DNA of 64,000 nucleotides from Planctomycetota bacterium (GTDB lineage Bacteria > Planctomycetota > J058), in assembly GCA_023954375.1 (NCBI GenBank), contig JAMLIC010000003.1, positions 310,001 through 374,000 of the forward strand, read 5' to 3'. The notes beneath the pieces were generated by a model, which did not search any database, had not been told where the DNA came from, and was given only the letters and a program-made list of their open reading frames with translations. Position numbers and translations under genes: made by a program. Below are positions 1 through 9,370 of the stretch, one piece after another (position 1 is the first letter of the stretch; every line of letters starts with the position of its first letter).

Positions 1-1518
1 CTGCCGCGCGCCATGCTCCTGTCGCTCGCGATCTCGCTCGCCGTCTATCTGCCGCTGCTCCTGCTGATCCCGGTCGTCGGCGTGCCCTCCGGCGAGACGC
101 TGGCGAGCATGGCCGCCCGTCACCCCGAGGGCCTCGTGGCGCGCGCGGCGGGCGCGTTCCTCGGCCCGACCGGCTTCTGGCTGGTCATGGGCGCGGGCGT
201 GCTGTCCATGCTCTCGGCGCTCCTGGCCAACCTGTTCGCGGCCTCGCGCATCGCGCAGGCCATGGCGCGCGACCGCACCCTGCCCGTGGCCCTCGAGCGC
301 GTCGACGCCGATCGCGGCACCCCGGCGGTCGCCCTGGCGATCACCGGGGCGATCGTGGGCGCGACGCTGCTCGTCGTCAGCGACGTGGCCAGCGCCGGCG
401 CCGCGTCGTCGCTGATCTTCCTCGTGACCTTCGCCCTCGCGCACCTCCTGTGCATCGTGGCCCGCGTGCGCCGGCCGGACCACGAAGGGTTCCGCGCCCC
501 GGGCTGGCCGGCGCTCCCCGCCATGGGCGCGCTGGCCTGCGGGGCCCTGGCCGTGTTCCAGGGCGTCACCGTCCCCGCGGCCGGCGTGATCACCGGCGCC
601 TGGCTCGTCCTCGGCGCGGTCGCCTACCTGGGCGTCCTCGCCCCGCGCGCGCGGATCGTCGACGCCGCGAGCGAGGCCGCCGACCCCGAGCTCCTGGCCC
701 TGCGCGGGCGCAGCCCGCTCGTGCTCGTACCCGTCGCCAACCCGGTCAACGCCCCCACCCTGGCCGCCGTCGCCGCGTGCCTCTCGCCGCCGCGCCTCGG
801 CCGCATCCTCCTCCTCAACGTCGTGGCGCCCCCCGCGTCGCTCGAGGACGCCGAGCACGACCTCGCGCCCATGTCGCGGGCGCTGAGCCAGTCGCTCGCC
901 GCGTCGCTCCGCGCCGGCGTGACCCGCGTCGAGTGCATGGCCACGGTGTCCGGCGAGCCCTGGCCCGAGATCGCCCGCGTCTCGGCCCTGCACCGCTGCG
1001 ACGTGACGCTCCTGGGCATGTCGAGCCTGAGCGACCCCGCCGTGCGCGCCCGGCTGGAGGACTTCGCCGGCCGCATGCCCGGGAACCTGGCGATCCTGCG
1101 CGCCGCGCCCGGCTGGCAGCCCGCGCTCGTGCGCCGGGTCCTCGTCCCCATGGGGGGCCGCGGCGTGAACAACGCCCTGCGCGCGCGCCTGCTCACCGCC
1201 CTGCACGGCGCGAGCGACGACGCGCTCGAGGTGCGCTACCTGGTCGTCGTCCCCCCGGGCACCACGGAGGCGCGGCGCGCGGCGCTGGCCGACGTGTGGA
1301 CCGAGCTGGTCAAGGAGGAGAGCGAGGCGCGCTCGACGGTGGAGGTGGTCGAGGGCGCCGACGTGGCCGGCCTCGTCCTGGCGCGCGCCGCCGACAGCGA
1401 CCTCCTCGTCCTGGGGATCAACCGGGTGGACCGGAGCCGCCGCGTGTTCGGCCCCGTGATCACGCGCCTCGTCGACGACGCGCCCGGGGCGGTGATGGTG
1501 ATCGGCCAGCGCGAGTAG
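1..1518 (+). CDS. APC-superfamily permease with C-terminal universal stress domains (5'-truncated)
   Basis: The reading frame is open from base 1, so the start lies outside the window. The first 210 or so visible residues are hydrophobic membrane segments typical of the last helices of an amino acid/polyamine/organocation (APC) permease, including the helix pair around ASSLIFLVTFALAHL. A soluble region of about 290 residues follows and looks like two universal-stress-protein (Usp) domains: it opens with LVLVPVANP and ends with the Usp-like DLLVLGINR...PGAVMVIGQ. Permease-Usp fusions are a known arrangement in which the cytoplasmic Usp tail probably senses nucleotides or regulates transport. 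The substrate cannot be inferred. The stop is TAG at 1516-1518. Confidence 0.85.
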   Translation: MPRAMLLSLAISLAVYLPLLLLIPVVGVPSGETLASMAARHPEGLVARAAGAFLGPTGFWLVMGAGVLSMLSALLANLFAASRIAQAMARDRTLPVALERVDADRGTPAVALAITGAIVGATLLVVSDVASAGAASSLIFLVTFALAHLLCIVARVRRPDHEGFRAPGWPALPAMGALACGALAVFQGVTVPAAGVITGAWLVLGAVAYLGVLAPRARIVDAASEAADPELLALRGRSPLVLVPVANPVNAPTLAAVAACLSPPRLGRILLLNVVAPPASLEDAEHDLAPMSRALSQSLAASLRAGVTRVECMATVSGEPWPEIARVSALHRCDVTLLGMSSLSDPAVRARLEDFAGRMPGNLAILRAAPGWQPALVRRVLVPMGGRGVNNALRARLLTALHGASDDALEVRYLVVVPPGTTEARRAALADVWTELVKEESEARSTVEVVEGADVAGLVLARAADSDLLVLGINRVDRSRRVFGPVITRLVDDAPGAVMVIGQRE

Positions 1519-1872
1519 TGTGATCGCGGCTGCGGCCGAGGATGGCGGGCGCTGGGGGGGCCGACTTCGTCGGCCTCGACCGCTCAGGCTCGGTCGGCGG
1601 CCAGGAGGCCGCCTTCCCTCGCCTTCGCGCCGCATCGCCTCGCCCTCCTCGGCCTCGCCTGACGCTCCTGCTGCGGAAGCGCGGTGAGGTGTGCTCGGAG
1701 GCGGCTCCGCCGCTTGCGAAGACGGGGGTCGAGGACAGGCCCTGGCCTGAATGAGCGGGCGCAACAGGCGCACTCCGGAGTCGCTGGAGCTGGATCGAGG
1801 GTGCGATCCGGAGCGGTTCGACGCCCGTCGAACCACTCCGGATCGTGCTCCTCGATCTGGCGGCGAGCACAC
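1519..1872. other. Intergenic region between convergent genes
   Basis: These 354 bp lie between the permease stop and the nrfA stop. I see no credible gene. The region contains several short inverted repeats (for example GGCCGACTTCGTCGGCC near 1559-1575) and one very long hairpin at 1794-1858, listed separately. Confidence 0.6.
1794..1858. terminator. Long imperfect hairpin, likely bidirectional terminator or repeat element
   Basis: Two arms of about 31 bases pair with few mismatches around a 2-base CC loop. The inner arms CGGTTCGACG and CGTCGAACC pair almost perfectly, and the outer GATCGAGG pairs with CTCGATC. There is no T-tract, so it could be a repeated palindromic element. Its position between two converging genes favours a terminator role. 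Confidence 0.45.
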
Positions 1873-3660
1873 TCAACGCACGGGCCCGCCGTGCCGGTAG
1901 GGGCCCGGCGGCGCCTGCTCGGTCGGCGTCACGCCCTGCACCGGCTCGGCCGGCAGGTGCTCCGTCGCCGGAGGCGCCGGGGCGCGCAGGCGCACGGCGA
2001 GGACCTCCGCCTGGCGGCTGTAGTCGATCGACTCGCCGAGCAGGCGCGCCGCCTCCTGGTCGGCGTGGAAGCCGCGCGAGTTCTCGCTGCTGACGAAGTC
2101 GAGCCGCCACATCGCCTTGCGCTGGAGCGCCAGCGCCGGCGCCAGCGCCTCGGGGCTGACGCCCGCGGCCTGCGCCTCGCGGATCGCATCCAGCATGCTG
2201 GTCATCGCCTCGGCCGCGCGGTCGATCAGCGCCTTCGTCCGGTCCTGGATCGCGTGGACGCGCGCGACGAGCTCGCCCTCGGGGACGTGGTGGCAGCTCT
2301 GGCAGGCCTTGCTCACGTTGAGGAGCGGGCTGCGCACCCAGTGGCTGCTGACCTTCATCGCCCCCTCCCGCTCGTAGGGCATGTGGCAGTCGGCGCAGCT
2401 CACGCCGGCCCTCGCGTGGATCCCCTGGCTCCACATCTCGAACTCCGGGTGCTGCGCCTTGAAGGCCGGGGCGCCCGTCTCGCCGTGGATCCAGTCGTGG
2501 AAGGGCGTCCCGTCCGGGAAGCGCCGCGCCTCGAGGTCCGCCTCGATCTGCTCGGCCTTGAGCCCCTGGCTCCAGGGGAAGAACAGCGTCTCCTTGGGCC
2601 CGCAGTAGTACTCGACGTGGCACTGCGCGCACACGAGCGAGCGCATCTCCTGGCGGCTCGCGTCGACGTTCGGGTCGAAGTCGCGGCGCTGGTCGCCCCG
2701 GCGCCAGCGCTCGATCGACGGCAGGTGCGGCACCGGGTCGTCGCTCCGCGCCAGCGCGGCGACGCCGACCATGAAGCCCGGCCGGGTCACGCGCGGCGCC
2801 ATGGTCCGCGGGTCGTGGCAGTCGACGCAGCTCACCGGATGCGCCCGCCCGCCGTGCGCCGCGAGCGCCCGCGCCGTGGGCGAGTCGTCGGCCGGCGCGC
2901 CCGGGACGGCCTCGGCCGGGAGCGGCGGGGCGGCGCCGGGCAAGGAGCCGTCCGGCGTGCGGGTGAGCTCGCGGTGGGCGTCGACGTAGGGCATGGTGCT
3001 CGTGAGCTCGAAGCCCTTCATCACCGCCGGCCAGTCGAACGCCGCCCCGAGCGCGTCGGGCCCCGCCGGCTTGCCCAGGGCCTCGAGCCCGAGCCGCCGC
3101 CAGGTGGGGACCACGCTGGCGTGGCAGTGGAGGCAGGCGCCGGGCTGCTGCCGCTGCGTCACGCGCTCGGTGTGCTCCTGGTCGTAGAGCATGTAGGCGT
3201 GGCCGCGCGCCTCGCGGTAGTCGAGCGAGAAGGCGTAGCCGGCGTAGAGCCGCCGCAGCCACGGCTCCTGCTCGAGGCGCTGCTCCGGCATGGCGCTCGA
3301 GCCGCCGTAGCGGGTCCGCTCCGTGTCGACCGTGCGCCGGTAGCTGTCGTACTGGCGCGGCCAGTTCATCCCCCAGGGCTCCGGATCGGTCGTCGTCTCG
3401 TCGACCTCGACCAGGCGCACGAACGGGCTGCGCGCCTCCTGGCGGTGCTCGACGATCGTCACCAGGAGCGCCGTGACGGCGAACGTGACCACCGCCACGA
3501 CCGCGAGCACCGCCGCGGCGATCAACGCGCGACGCGGCGCCTCCGGCGCCGGGGGCGGCGCCCCCGACGCCGGCGGCGCCGGCGCGGGCTCGCCCGTGGG
3601 CGTCGCCGGCGGCGTCGCCCCGGGCGTCGGTCCGGACGTCGATCCGGGTTCCTCGCTCAT
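1873..3660 (-). CDS. nrfA: Ammonia-forming cytochrome c nitrite reductase NrfA (CxxCH-type)
   Basis: 595 aa. NrfA is the pentahaem catalytic subunit of dissimilatory nitrite ammonification (nitrite to ammonium, six electrons). A Pro/Ala-rich N-terminus is followed by a membrane anchor or uncleaved signal at about residues 45-70. Five haem motifs are visible: CLHCH (176-180), CVDCH (278-282), CAQCH followed by VEYY (344-348), CADCH (422-426) and CQSCH (453-457). The NrfA signature KAQH (401-404), which supplies the active-site His, is present, as is an Arg in RGHAY (about 152). The first, catalytic motif is CxxCH, not the usual CxxCK. Haem 1 and haem 2 are about 100 residues apart, longer than in the E. 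coli enzyme. The ATG overlaps the nrfH stop by 4 bp (ATGA), so the two are co-translated. Confidence 0.93.
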   Translation of the reverse strand: MSEEPGSTSGPTPGATPPATPTGEPAPAPPASGAPPPAPEAPRRALIAAAVLAVVAVVTFAVTALLVTIVEHRQEARSPFVRLVEVDETTTDPEPWGMNWPRQYDSYRRTVDTERTRYGGSSAMPEQRLEQEPWLRRLYAGYAFSLDYREARGHAYMLYDQEHTERVTQRQQPGACLHCHASVVPTWRRLGLEALGKPAGPDALGAAFDWPAVMKGFELTSTMPYVDAHRELTRTPDGSLPGAAPPLPAEAVPGAPADDSPTARALAAHGGRAHPVSCVDCHDPRTMAPRVTRPGFMVGVAALARSDDPVPHLPSIERWRRGDQRRDFDPNVDASRQEMRSLVCAQCHVEYYCGPKETLFFPWSQGLKAEQIEADLEARRFPDGTPFHDWIHGETGAPAFKAQHPEFEMWSQGIHARAGVSCADCHMPYEREGAMKVSSHWVRSPLLNVSKACQSCHHVPEGELVARVHAIQDRTKALIDRAAEAMTSMLDAIREAQAAGVSPEALAPALALQRKAMWRLDFVSSENSRGFHADQEAARLLGESIDYSRQAEVLAVRLRAPAPPATEHLPAEPVQGVTPTEQAPPGPYRHGGPVR

Positions 3661-4223
3661 CGCCAGTCGCCTCCTCTCATGAGGGTGCCCGAGGGGTCGC
3701 CCGGACGTCCCGCGTGCCCCACGTCGGCGTGGCAGCGGACGCACAGCGGCGGCTCGCCGCGCACGTCGAGCGGGAGCATCTGGTGCACCGTCTCGCGGTG
3801 GCAGTCGACGCAGGCGCTCTGCGTGACCCGCCGGTTGCGCGCCTTGATCTGGATCGGCTCGGGGAAGTCGCCGAGCGTGAACGCCAGCCCGTGGAAGAAG
3901 CCGTTGTCGGCCTTCGTCACCCACTTGCCGATCGAGTCGTGCGGGAGGTGGCAGTCGTTGCACGTGGCGACGTGGTGGTGACCGCTCGCCTGCCACGACT
4001 CGTAGTGCCCCTGCATCACGTGGCAGTTGGCGCACACCTTCGGGTCGTCGACCAGGTAGCTGGCGCCCTGGCCGTAGCCGAACGTGAACAGCCCGACGCC
4101 GCCGAGCACGCCGAGCAGCCCGGCCAGCGCCAGCGGGAAGGGGCCGATCGCGCGCACGAGGCGCGACCAGCCGCGACGGAGGTCCCGCGCCTCGCCCTCC
4201 GCCCACTGCTCCGCCTCGCCCAC
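3657..4223 (-). CDS. nrfH: NrfH, tetrahaem menaquinol dehydrogenase partner of NrfA
   Basis: 188 aa. NapC/NirT-family membrane cytochrome that passes electrons from menaquinol to NrfA. One N-terminal membrane helix (about 27-50) is followed by four haem motifs: CANCH (64-68, with the NrfH-type Met two residues later), CNDCH (88-92), CVDCH (138-142) and CVRCH (161-165). The GTG start at 4223 was chosen because GGAGG lies 5 nt upstream. The ORF continues upstream in frame, but without a better start. Gene order nrfH-nrfA with a 4-bp overlap is the usual operon arrangement. It is transcribed divergently from the YfhO-like gene. Confidence 0.93.
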   Translation of the reverse strand: MGEAEQWAEGEARDLRRGWSRLVRAIGPFPLALAGLLGVLGGVGLFTFGYGQGASYLVDDPKVCANCHVMQGHYESWQASGHHHVATCNDCHLPHDSIGKWVTKADNGFFHGLAFTLGDFPEPIQIKARNRRVTQSACVDCHRETVHQMLPLDVRGEPPLCVRCHADVGHAGRPGDPSGTLMRGGDWR

Positions 4224-4374
4224 CCGCGCCTCCAGGCCCGACCATACCCGCCAGGGCGACGCGAGGGACCTCCACCAGCGGCAGGTTGCGCGACGGTCAC
4301 CAGGGTCACATGTCGCCGGACGGAGATGGGCCGCGCCGCTTGACGCCCCCGGGCGACCCCCCGAAGATCCCGCC

Positions 4375-6727
4375 ATGCTCCCGTCGGCGGCAGGCCGCGG
4401 TCTCGCGGGGCGCGCGGGCCTCGCCGGCGGGGCCGTGGCCCTGGCCGCGCTGGCCCTGGCGCTGCACGCGCCGCTGCTCCTGCGCGGCGAGACCTTCGGC
4501 GCCTGGGCGCCGTTCGGCGCGCAGCCGCCCTGGGGCGAGCCGACGTCGCGGCGGCTCGGGCTCGCGGACCACGACGTCGTGGTGCTCGAGCTGCCCGAGG
4601 GCGCCGTCGTCCACGAGACCGGCGCCCTCTGGAACCCGCGGGTGGGCCTCGGCGAGCCGATCGGCCTCGCCGGGTGGCCCACCGTCACGCACCCGGCGGC
4701 CTGGCCGCTCTACCGCGCGCTCGAGCCGGGGCGCGCGGTCGTGTGGGCCTCGCTCCTGCACGTCCTCGCCGGCGGGCTGGCGAGCTTCCTCCACCTGCGC
4801 TGGCGCGGGCTCGGCCGGGCGGCGCTCGCCGGGGCGGTCGCCTTCGAGCTCGCCCCCCTGTTCACCACCTGGCTCGCCCGGCCGTTCGTCACGGCGGCCA
4901 TGCCGTGGGGGGCGCTCGCCCTGTGGGCCGCCGACGCGCTCGCCCGCCGGCCCGGCCCCCGCCCGGCCGCGGCGCTCGGCGCCGCGGTCGGCGGCGGGCT
5001 CCTGTGCGCGTTCCCGCAGCTGGCGCTGGCGCTCGGCCCTCGCCGCGGCGCTGGCCGTCGCGGGCGCCCCGCGCGGCGCGCGCGCCCGCGCCGCCGGCTG
5101 GGTCGTGCTCGCGCTCGGCCTCGGCGCCGCGCTGGCGGCGCCGCGCCTCCTGCCGCTCGGCGCGCTCATGGCGTGGTCGACGCGCGCCGCGATCCCGTTC
5201 GACGTCTGGCACGAGAGCACCGCGCGGCTCGGCCCGGGCGCCCTCCTCGGCCTCGTCGTGCCCGACGCGCTGGGGCACCCGGCGCGCGGGTTCCTCCTCG
5301 GGACGCGCCTCTACGAGAACTTCCAGGAGCTGCGCCTCTACCTGGGGCTGCCGGCGCTCGTGCTGGCGGCCGCCGGCGCGCTCACCGCGCGGCGCCACGC
5401 CCTGGCCGTCGTGGCGGTCTTCGCGCTGGCCGCGCCCACGCCGCTGGCGCTCGCCCTGTGGCTGCTCCCCGGCTTCGCCGGCACGGGCGCGGCGCGGGTG
5501 CTCTGGCTCCTGCCGTTCCTCGCGCCCGTGCTCGTGGCCCACGGCGCGCGCGCCCTCCTGCGCGGCGAGCGGGCGCCGCGGGTGGCGGCGGCGCTCGCCG
5601 TCGCCCTCGCCCTCGCCGCGGCCGTGCACCTCGGCCGGGCCGAGCCGCGGCGCCTGGGGCCGCTCGGGAGCGGCCTGACGCCCGGCGGTCCGCCGGGCGT
5701 GCACCTCTCACCCGGGGCCGCGTGGCCGGCGGGGCCCTGGCTGCTCGCGCCCACGCTGGGCCCGCTCCTCCTCGCGGCGGTGACCCTCGGCCTGACCCTC
5801 CTCGCGCGCCGGCCGGGCGCGCGGCGCGGCGCCGCGGCGCTCCTCGTCGGGCTCGCGGCGGCGGAGCTCCTGCGCGAGGGGCACCTCTACCTCTCGACCT
5901 CGCCCGTCGGCGCGCACCATCCCGACACGCCCGCCCTCCGCGCCGCGCGCGACGCGGCGGGCGACGGGCGCGCGCTCACCCGCACGCCGCTCATGCCGAA
6001 CCTGCTGACCGGCGGCGGGCTGCGCGTGGTCGGCGCCTACGGCGCGCTGCACTCGGCGCGCCTCCTGGCGCTGCTCGACGCGCTGGGCGAGCGCCGCTGG
6101 GCGCGCCAGCTCCTCGTCCCGAGCGAGCTCCCCGCGGCGTGGCGCGACGCGCTCGGCGTGCGCGTCGTCCTCGACGCGCCGGGCGCGCCGCCCGCGCGCG
6201 ACCACGAGGGGCTCGTCCTCATGCGCGACGGGGCGGACCTGCGCCTGTGGGCGGCGCCCGGCGCCCTGCCGCGCGCGCGCCTCCACCCGCCGGAGGCGGT
6301 CGTCGAGGTGGCGGACCGCGCGGCGGCGCTGGCCCGGATCGCGAGCCCGGGCTTCGACCCGCGACGCCACGCGCTCCTGGAGACCGGGCGCGACGGGCCG
6401 CCGCCCGCCCCCGACGCGCCCGCGCCGGAGCCGGTCGAGGTGCTCGAGGACGCGCCGGCGCGCGTCGTCCTGCGCGTCGACGCGCCCGCGGGCGGCGCGC
6501 TCGTCCTCGCCGACTCGTTCGCCCCGGGCTGGACCTGCGAGGTCGACCGCGGCCGGCGCCTGGAGGTCCTGCCGGCGCTGGTGGCCGTGCGGGGCGTGCT
6601 GCTCGAGCCGGGCTTCTCGGGCGTCGTGACCTTCCGCTACCGCCCGCCGCAGCTGCTCGCCGGCGTCGTCGTCGGGCTGGCGGCGCTCGCCGCCCTGGTG
6701 GCGCTCGGCCGACCTCTCAAGGCTTGA
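4375..6727 (+). CDS. YfhO-family (GT-C-like) polytopic membrane protein, interrupted by a +1 frameshift
   Basis: The N-terminal part is read from ATG 4375 in frame 1 as far as about 5036 (ending FPQLALAL). The rest continues in frame 2 (LAAALAVAGAPRG onward) to the TGA at 6725-6727. Deleting one base near 5036 restores an ORF of about 783 aa with many hydrophobic segments. The C-terminus carries the YfhO-type soluble module: DSFAPGWTCEVD, then VAVRGVLLEPG and FRYRPP. YfhO proteins are predicted lipid-linked-sugar glycosyltransferases or transporters acting in surface glycosylation. Both halves keep normal codon composition, so this is either a sequencing error or a very recent mutation. The 3' end overlaps the convergent VKOR gene by 11 bp. 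Confidence 0.75.
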
Positions 6728-7295
6728 GCAGCCCGGCCTGCAGGCCCGCCCACCACAGCCCCTGCCAGAGGAGGAGCTGTCCGACGCAGCCCGCCACGAG
6801 GAGGACCAGCGGGCCCGCCGCCGGGGCCGGCCCGCTCGCCCGCGGCGTTCGCCGCCACAGCGACAGGGCGAGCGCGGTCGCCACCCACGTCCACAGGTGG
6901 TTCCACGGGCAGAAGGGGCACAGGTGGTCGAGGTGGACGAGCAGCCACCAGAAGCGCAGGGTGAAGCCGCTGGCGACCACGAGCCAGAAGGCCAGCGCCG
7001 CGGTCACGTAGGGCCGGTAGCGCGCGTCGAGCACGCGCCGGCCGAGCGTCCACCAGGCGAGGCAGCCGAGGAAGAAGCCCAGGCCCAGCGTGGCGTTCGG
7101 GACGAAGAGCGCGCGCGCCTGCGGCGTCGAGAGCACCTGGTCGCAGTCGATCCACGACGTCCACGAGCACAGGCCCGTGCCCGGCGCGACGAGGTCCGCC
7201 TTGAGCGCCACGAAGCGCCACGCCAGGTAGGCGCAGTCGAGCGTCGTGAGCAGGAGGACGAGCGTCAGGGCGCGCTCGAGGCGAGGCGCGCTCAC
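6717..7295 (-). CDS. Vitamin K epoxide reductase (VKOR) family protein
   Basis: 192 aa, with 4-5 membrane helices. VKOR homologues in bacteria re-oxidise DsbA-like proteins and pass electrons to quinones, making disulfides outside the cytoplasm. The paired loop cysteines are C43 and C51 (in SWIDCDQVLS), and the active-site CxxC is CPFC at 126-129, a spacing close to characterised VKORs. There is no fused thioredoxin domain. The GTG start overlaps the stop of the upstream gene (GTGA), so it is expressed with the XPB pair. That link may be purely operonic. Confidence 0.88.
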   Translation of the reverse strand: MSAPRLERALTLVLLLTTLDCAYLAWRFVALKADLVAPGTGLCSWTSWIDCDQVLSTPQARALFVPNATLGLGFFLGCLAWWTLGRRVLDARYRPYVTAALAFWLVVASGFTLRFWWLLVHLDHLCPFCPWNHLWTWVATALALSLWRRTPRASGPAPAAGPLVLLVAGCVGQLLLWQGLWWAGLQAGLLKP

Positions 7296-9370
7296 CGCCG
7301 GCGTCGCCGGGGCGCCGGCGGCTCGTCCTCGTCGAGGACCACGCCCTTGGCCCGGAGCGCCCGCTTGAACGCCGAGAGCTTGGCCGGGTTCACCGCCAGG
7401 GCGTGCCCCTGGAGGAGCACGTCCTTGCCGGCGTGCGAGCGGATCGTCAGCGCCGTCTCCTCGTCGTCCGCGAGGAGCACCGGCACGTAGGCCACGCGCG
7501 CGCGGCGCACCGCCTTCGCCCAGTCCTGGAGCGTGCGCGCGACGTTGAGCGGGACCTCGGCGCCCTGGGCGGCCTCGACCAGCGCCCGCAGGACGTCGTC
7601 GGGGCGCAGCCCCGAGGCGACGAGGTCGACCACGCGGTCCTTGGCGAGCACGAAGGTCTGCGCCGGCCCCGACTCGCCCCCGCGCGGGGCGGCGAGGGCG
7701 GCCAGGCGCAGGCGCGCCGCCGGCGCGCGGCCGATCACCAGGACCTCGAGGTTGGGCTGGACGACGACCTTCCCGGGCGGGTCGTCCGCGAGGTCGACCC
7801 GCGGGAAGCGCGGCTCGAGCCCGAGGTAGTGGCGCCCGACCGGCGTGAGCGCGAGGACGGGGCTCGGCCCGCCCAGGCCGCCGATCTCCACGCCGCCGAC
7901 GAGCGTCAGCCGGACGAGCAGCCCGACGAGGCCGCGGGCGTAGGCCCGGTCGAGCGCGGTCATGGGGTCGCGCAGGTCGGGCTCGTCGATCGTGTAGCGG
8001 AGCTGGGTCTGGAGGAGCGGCCGCCAGTCGGCGAGGTCGACGCCGCGCTCCTGCTGGCGCTCGACGAAGAGCCGGAAGAGCGGGTTCTGCTCCCCGGCGT
8101 GCGCGGCGAGGAGGGCGCGCAGGTCGACGAAGCGCCCGGGCTCGAGCGCGAGCAGCGGCGCGGCCGCGCGCGCGGTCCGCTCGCGCGTCACGGGCCACCC
8201 GCCGAGGCGCGCGGCGAGCGCGTCGAGGACGCCGCCCAGCCAGTCGTGCCGCTCCTCGACGAGGAGGAGCTCGAGGGCCGCACGCCAGCGGTCCGCGAGG
8301 GGCCGGGCGAGGAAGTCGCCGGCGTCGGGGGCGGGCCGGAGGAGGCGCGGCCCGCGCGGGCCGCCGGGGTCGACCTCGTGCACGAGGCCGAGCTCGGCCG
8401 CGAGCTCGAACGCCAGGCCGGTCCGCAGCTCGACCGGGGCGCCGCGGCTCGGCCGCGCGGCGAGCGCGGCGTGGACCTGCGCCGCGTCGTCGACGTAGAG
8501 CTCGCCCCGCTGCGAGGTGCGGACCCGCGTCTCGGCGAGGACGTGGAGGAGCGCCTCGAGGTCGTGGAGCACGAGCGGCGCGCCGGTGGCGTCGAGGTCG
8601 GCCGGGCGCGGGACCGTCGGAACGACGGCCGGCGCCGGCTTCGCCTTGCCCTTCCTCTTCGGGGGCGGCGCGGGCTCCTCCTCCTCCTCCTCCTCCTCGG
8701 CGGCGACGCGCCCCGGGAACAGCCCCACCATGAGCCGCCGGCTCTCGGGCTCGAGCCCCTCGAAGGCGACCAGGTGGGCGACGAGCAGGTCGAGCGCCGG
8801 GTAGGCCTCGGCGCCCACCTCCTCGCAGAAGGCGGCGAGCGGCACGGGCGCCCCCGCGCGCGCGAGCAGCGACAGGGCGGCGCGGACGCCCGGCTGCCGC
8901 TCGAGCAGGGGGACCAGCCGCCGCAGCCACTCGGGCCGGCGCACGGCGCGCTCCGGGTGGTAGCGGAGCCCCTCCACCGGGTCGGGGCCGGGCACGAGCC
9001 CCCGCGCGGCGAGCACGATGAACCCGGAGGGCACGACCACCGACAGCGCCGTCTCCTGCAGGTCCTCGTCGCTCCCCTGGTAGAGCGCGGGCGCCTCGTG
9101 CAGGCGGGCGATCCGGTCGACGAAGTGCTCGGCGCCCGGCGCGGCGTCGAGGCGCCCCCGGCGGCCGGGGGCGAGCAGGCCCTGCGCGACGAAGAGCTCC
9201 CGGTCCGCGGCGGCGACCTCCTGCCGCCGCTGCTCCTCGCTCACGAGGGCCACGAACGCGCGGCGCGCCGGCGCGGGCAGCCGCTCCCAGATCGCGTCGA
9301 ACCACGGGAGGCGCGCCCGCCGGGGGTCGACCGGCGGGGCCTCGGGCGCGCCCGTCCGCCGCGGGCTCAC
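7292..9370 (-). CDS. XPB/Ssl2-like helicase-associated domain protein
   Basis: 692 aa. The C-terminal half (PGKVVVQPNLEVLVIGRAP and onward) resembles the Helicase_C_3 / XPB-Ssl2 N-terminal-like domain found next to bacterial XPB helicases. No Walker motifs are present. A Glu run followed by a PPKRKGKAKP basic linker splits the protein near residue 230. It ends in a basic tail (PAPRRRRR). The GTG start at 9370 overlaps the XPB stop by 4 bp. It probably works as a regulatory or DNA-binding partner of the XPB helicase in repair or transcription, inferred from the neighbourhood. Confidence 0.75.
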   Translation of the reverse strand: MSPRRTGAPEAPPVDPRRARLPWFDAIWERLPAPARRAFVALVSEEQRRQEVAAADRELFVAQGLLAPGRRGRLDAAPGAEHFVDRIARLHEAPALYQGSDEDLQETALSVVVPSGFIVLAARGLVPGPDPVEGLRYHPERAVRRPEWLRRLVPLLERQPGVRAALSLLARAGAPVPLAAFCEEVGAEAYPALDLLVAHLVAFEGLEPESRRLMVGLFPGRVAAEEEEEEEEPAPPPKRKGKAKPAPAVVPTVPRPADLDATGAPLVLHDLEALLHVLAETRVRTSQRGELYVDDAAQVHAALAARPSRGAPVELRTGLAFELAAELGLVHEVDPGGPRGPRLLRPAPDAGDFLARPLADRWRAALELLLVEERHDWLGGVLDALAARLGGWPVTRERTARAAAPLLALEPGRFVDLRALLAAHAGEQNPLFRLFVERQQERGVDLADWRPLLQTQLRYTIDEPDLRDPMTALDRAYARGLVGLLVRLTLVGGVEIGGLGGPSPVLALTPVGRHYLGLEPRFPRVDLADDPPGKVVVQPNLEVLVIGRAPAARLRLAALAAPRGGESGPAQTFVLAKDRVVDLVASGLRPDDVLRALVEAAQGAEVPLNVARTLQDWAKAVRRARVAYVPVLLADDEETALTIRSHAGKDVLLQGHALAVNPAKLSAFKRALRAKGVVLDEDEPPAPRRRRR

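Noticed and set aside
1800..1840. GGTTCGA sequence resembling a tRNA T-loop
   Set aside because: It is part of the long inverted repeat. No acceptor, D or anticodon arms fit.
1684..3981. 765-aa plus-strand ORF opposite nrfA
   Set aside because: Antisense shadow caused by high GC; nrfHA on the other strand has clear haem motifs.
5036..5040. Programmed +1 frameshift in the YfhO-like gene
   Set aside because: No slippery tract, rare-codon pause or stop-codon context is seen; error or mutation is simpler.
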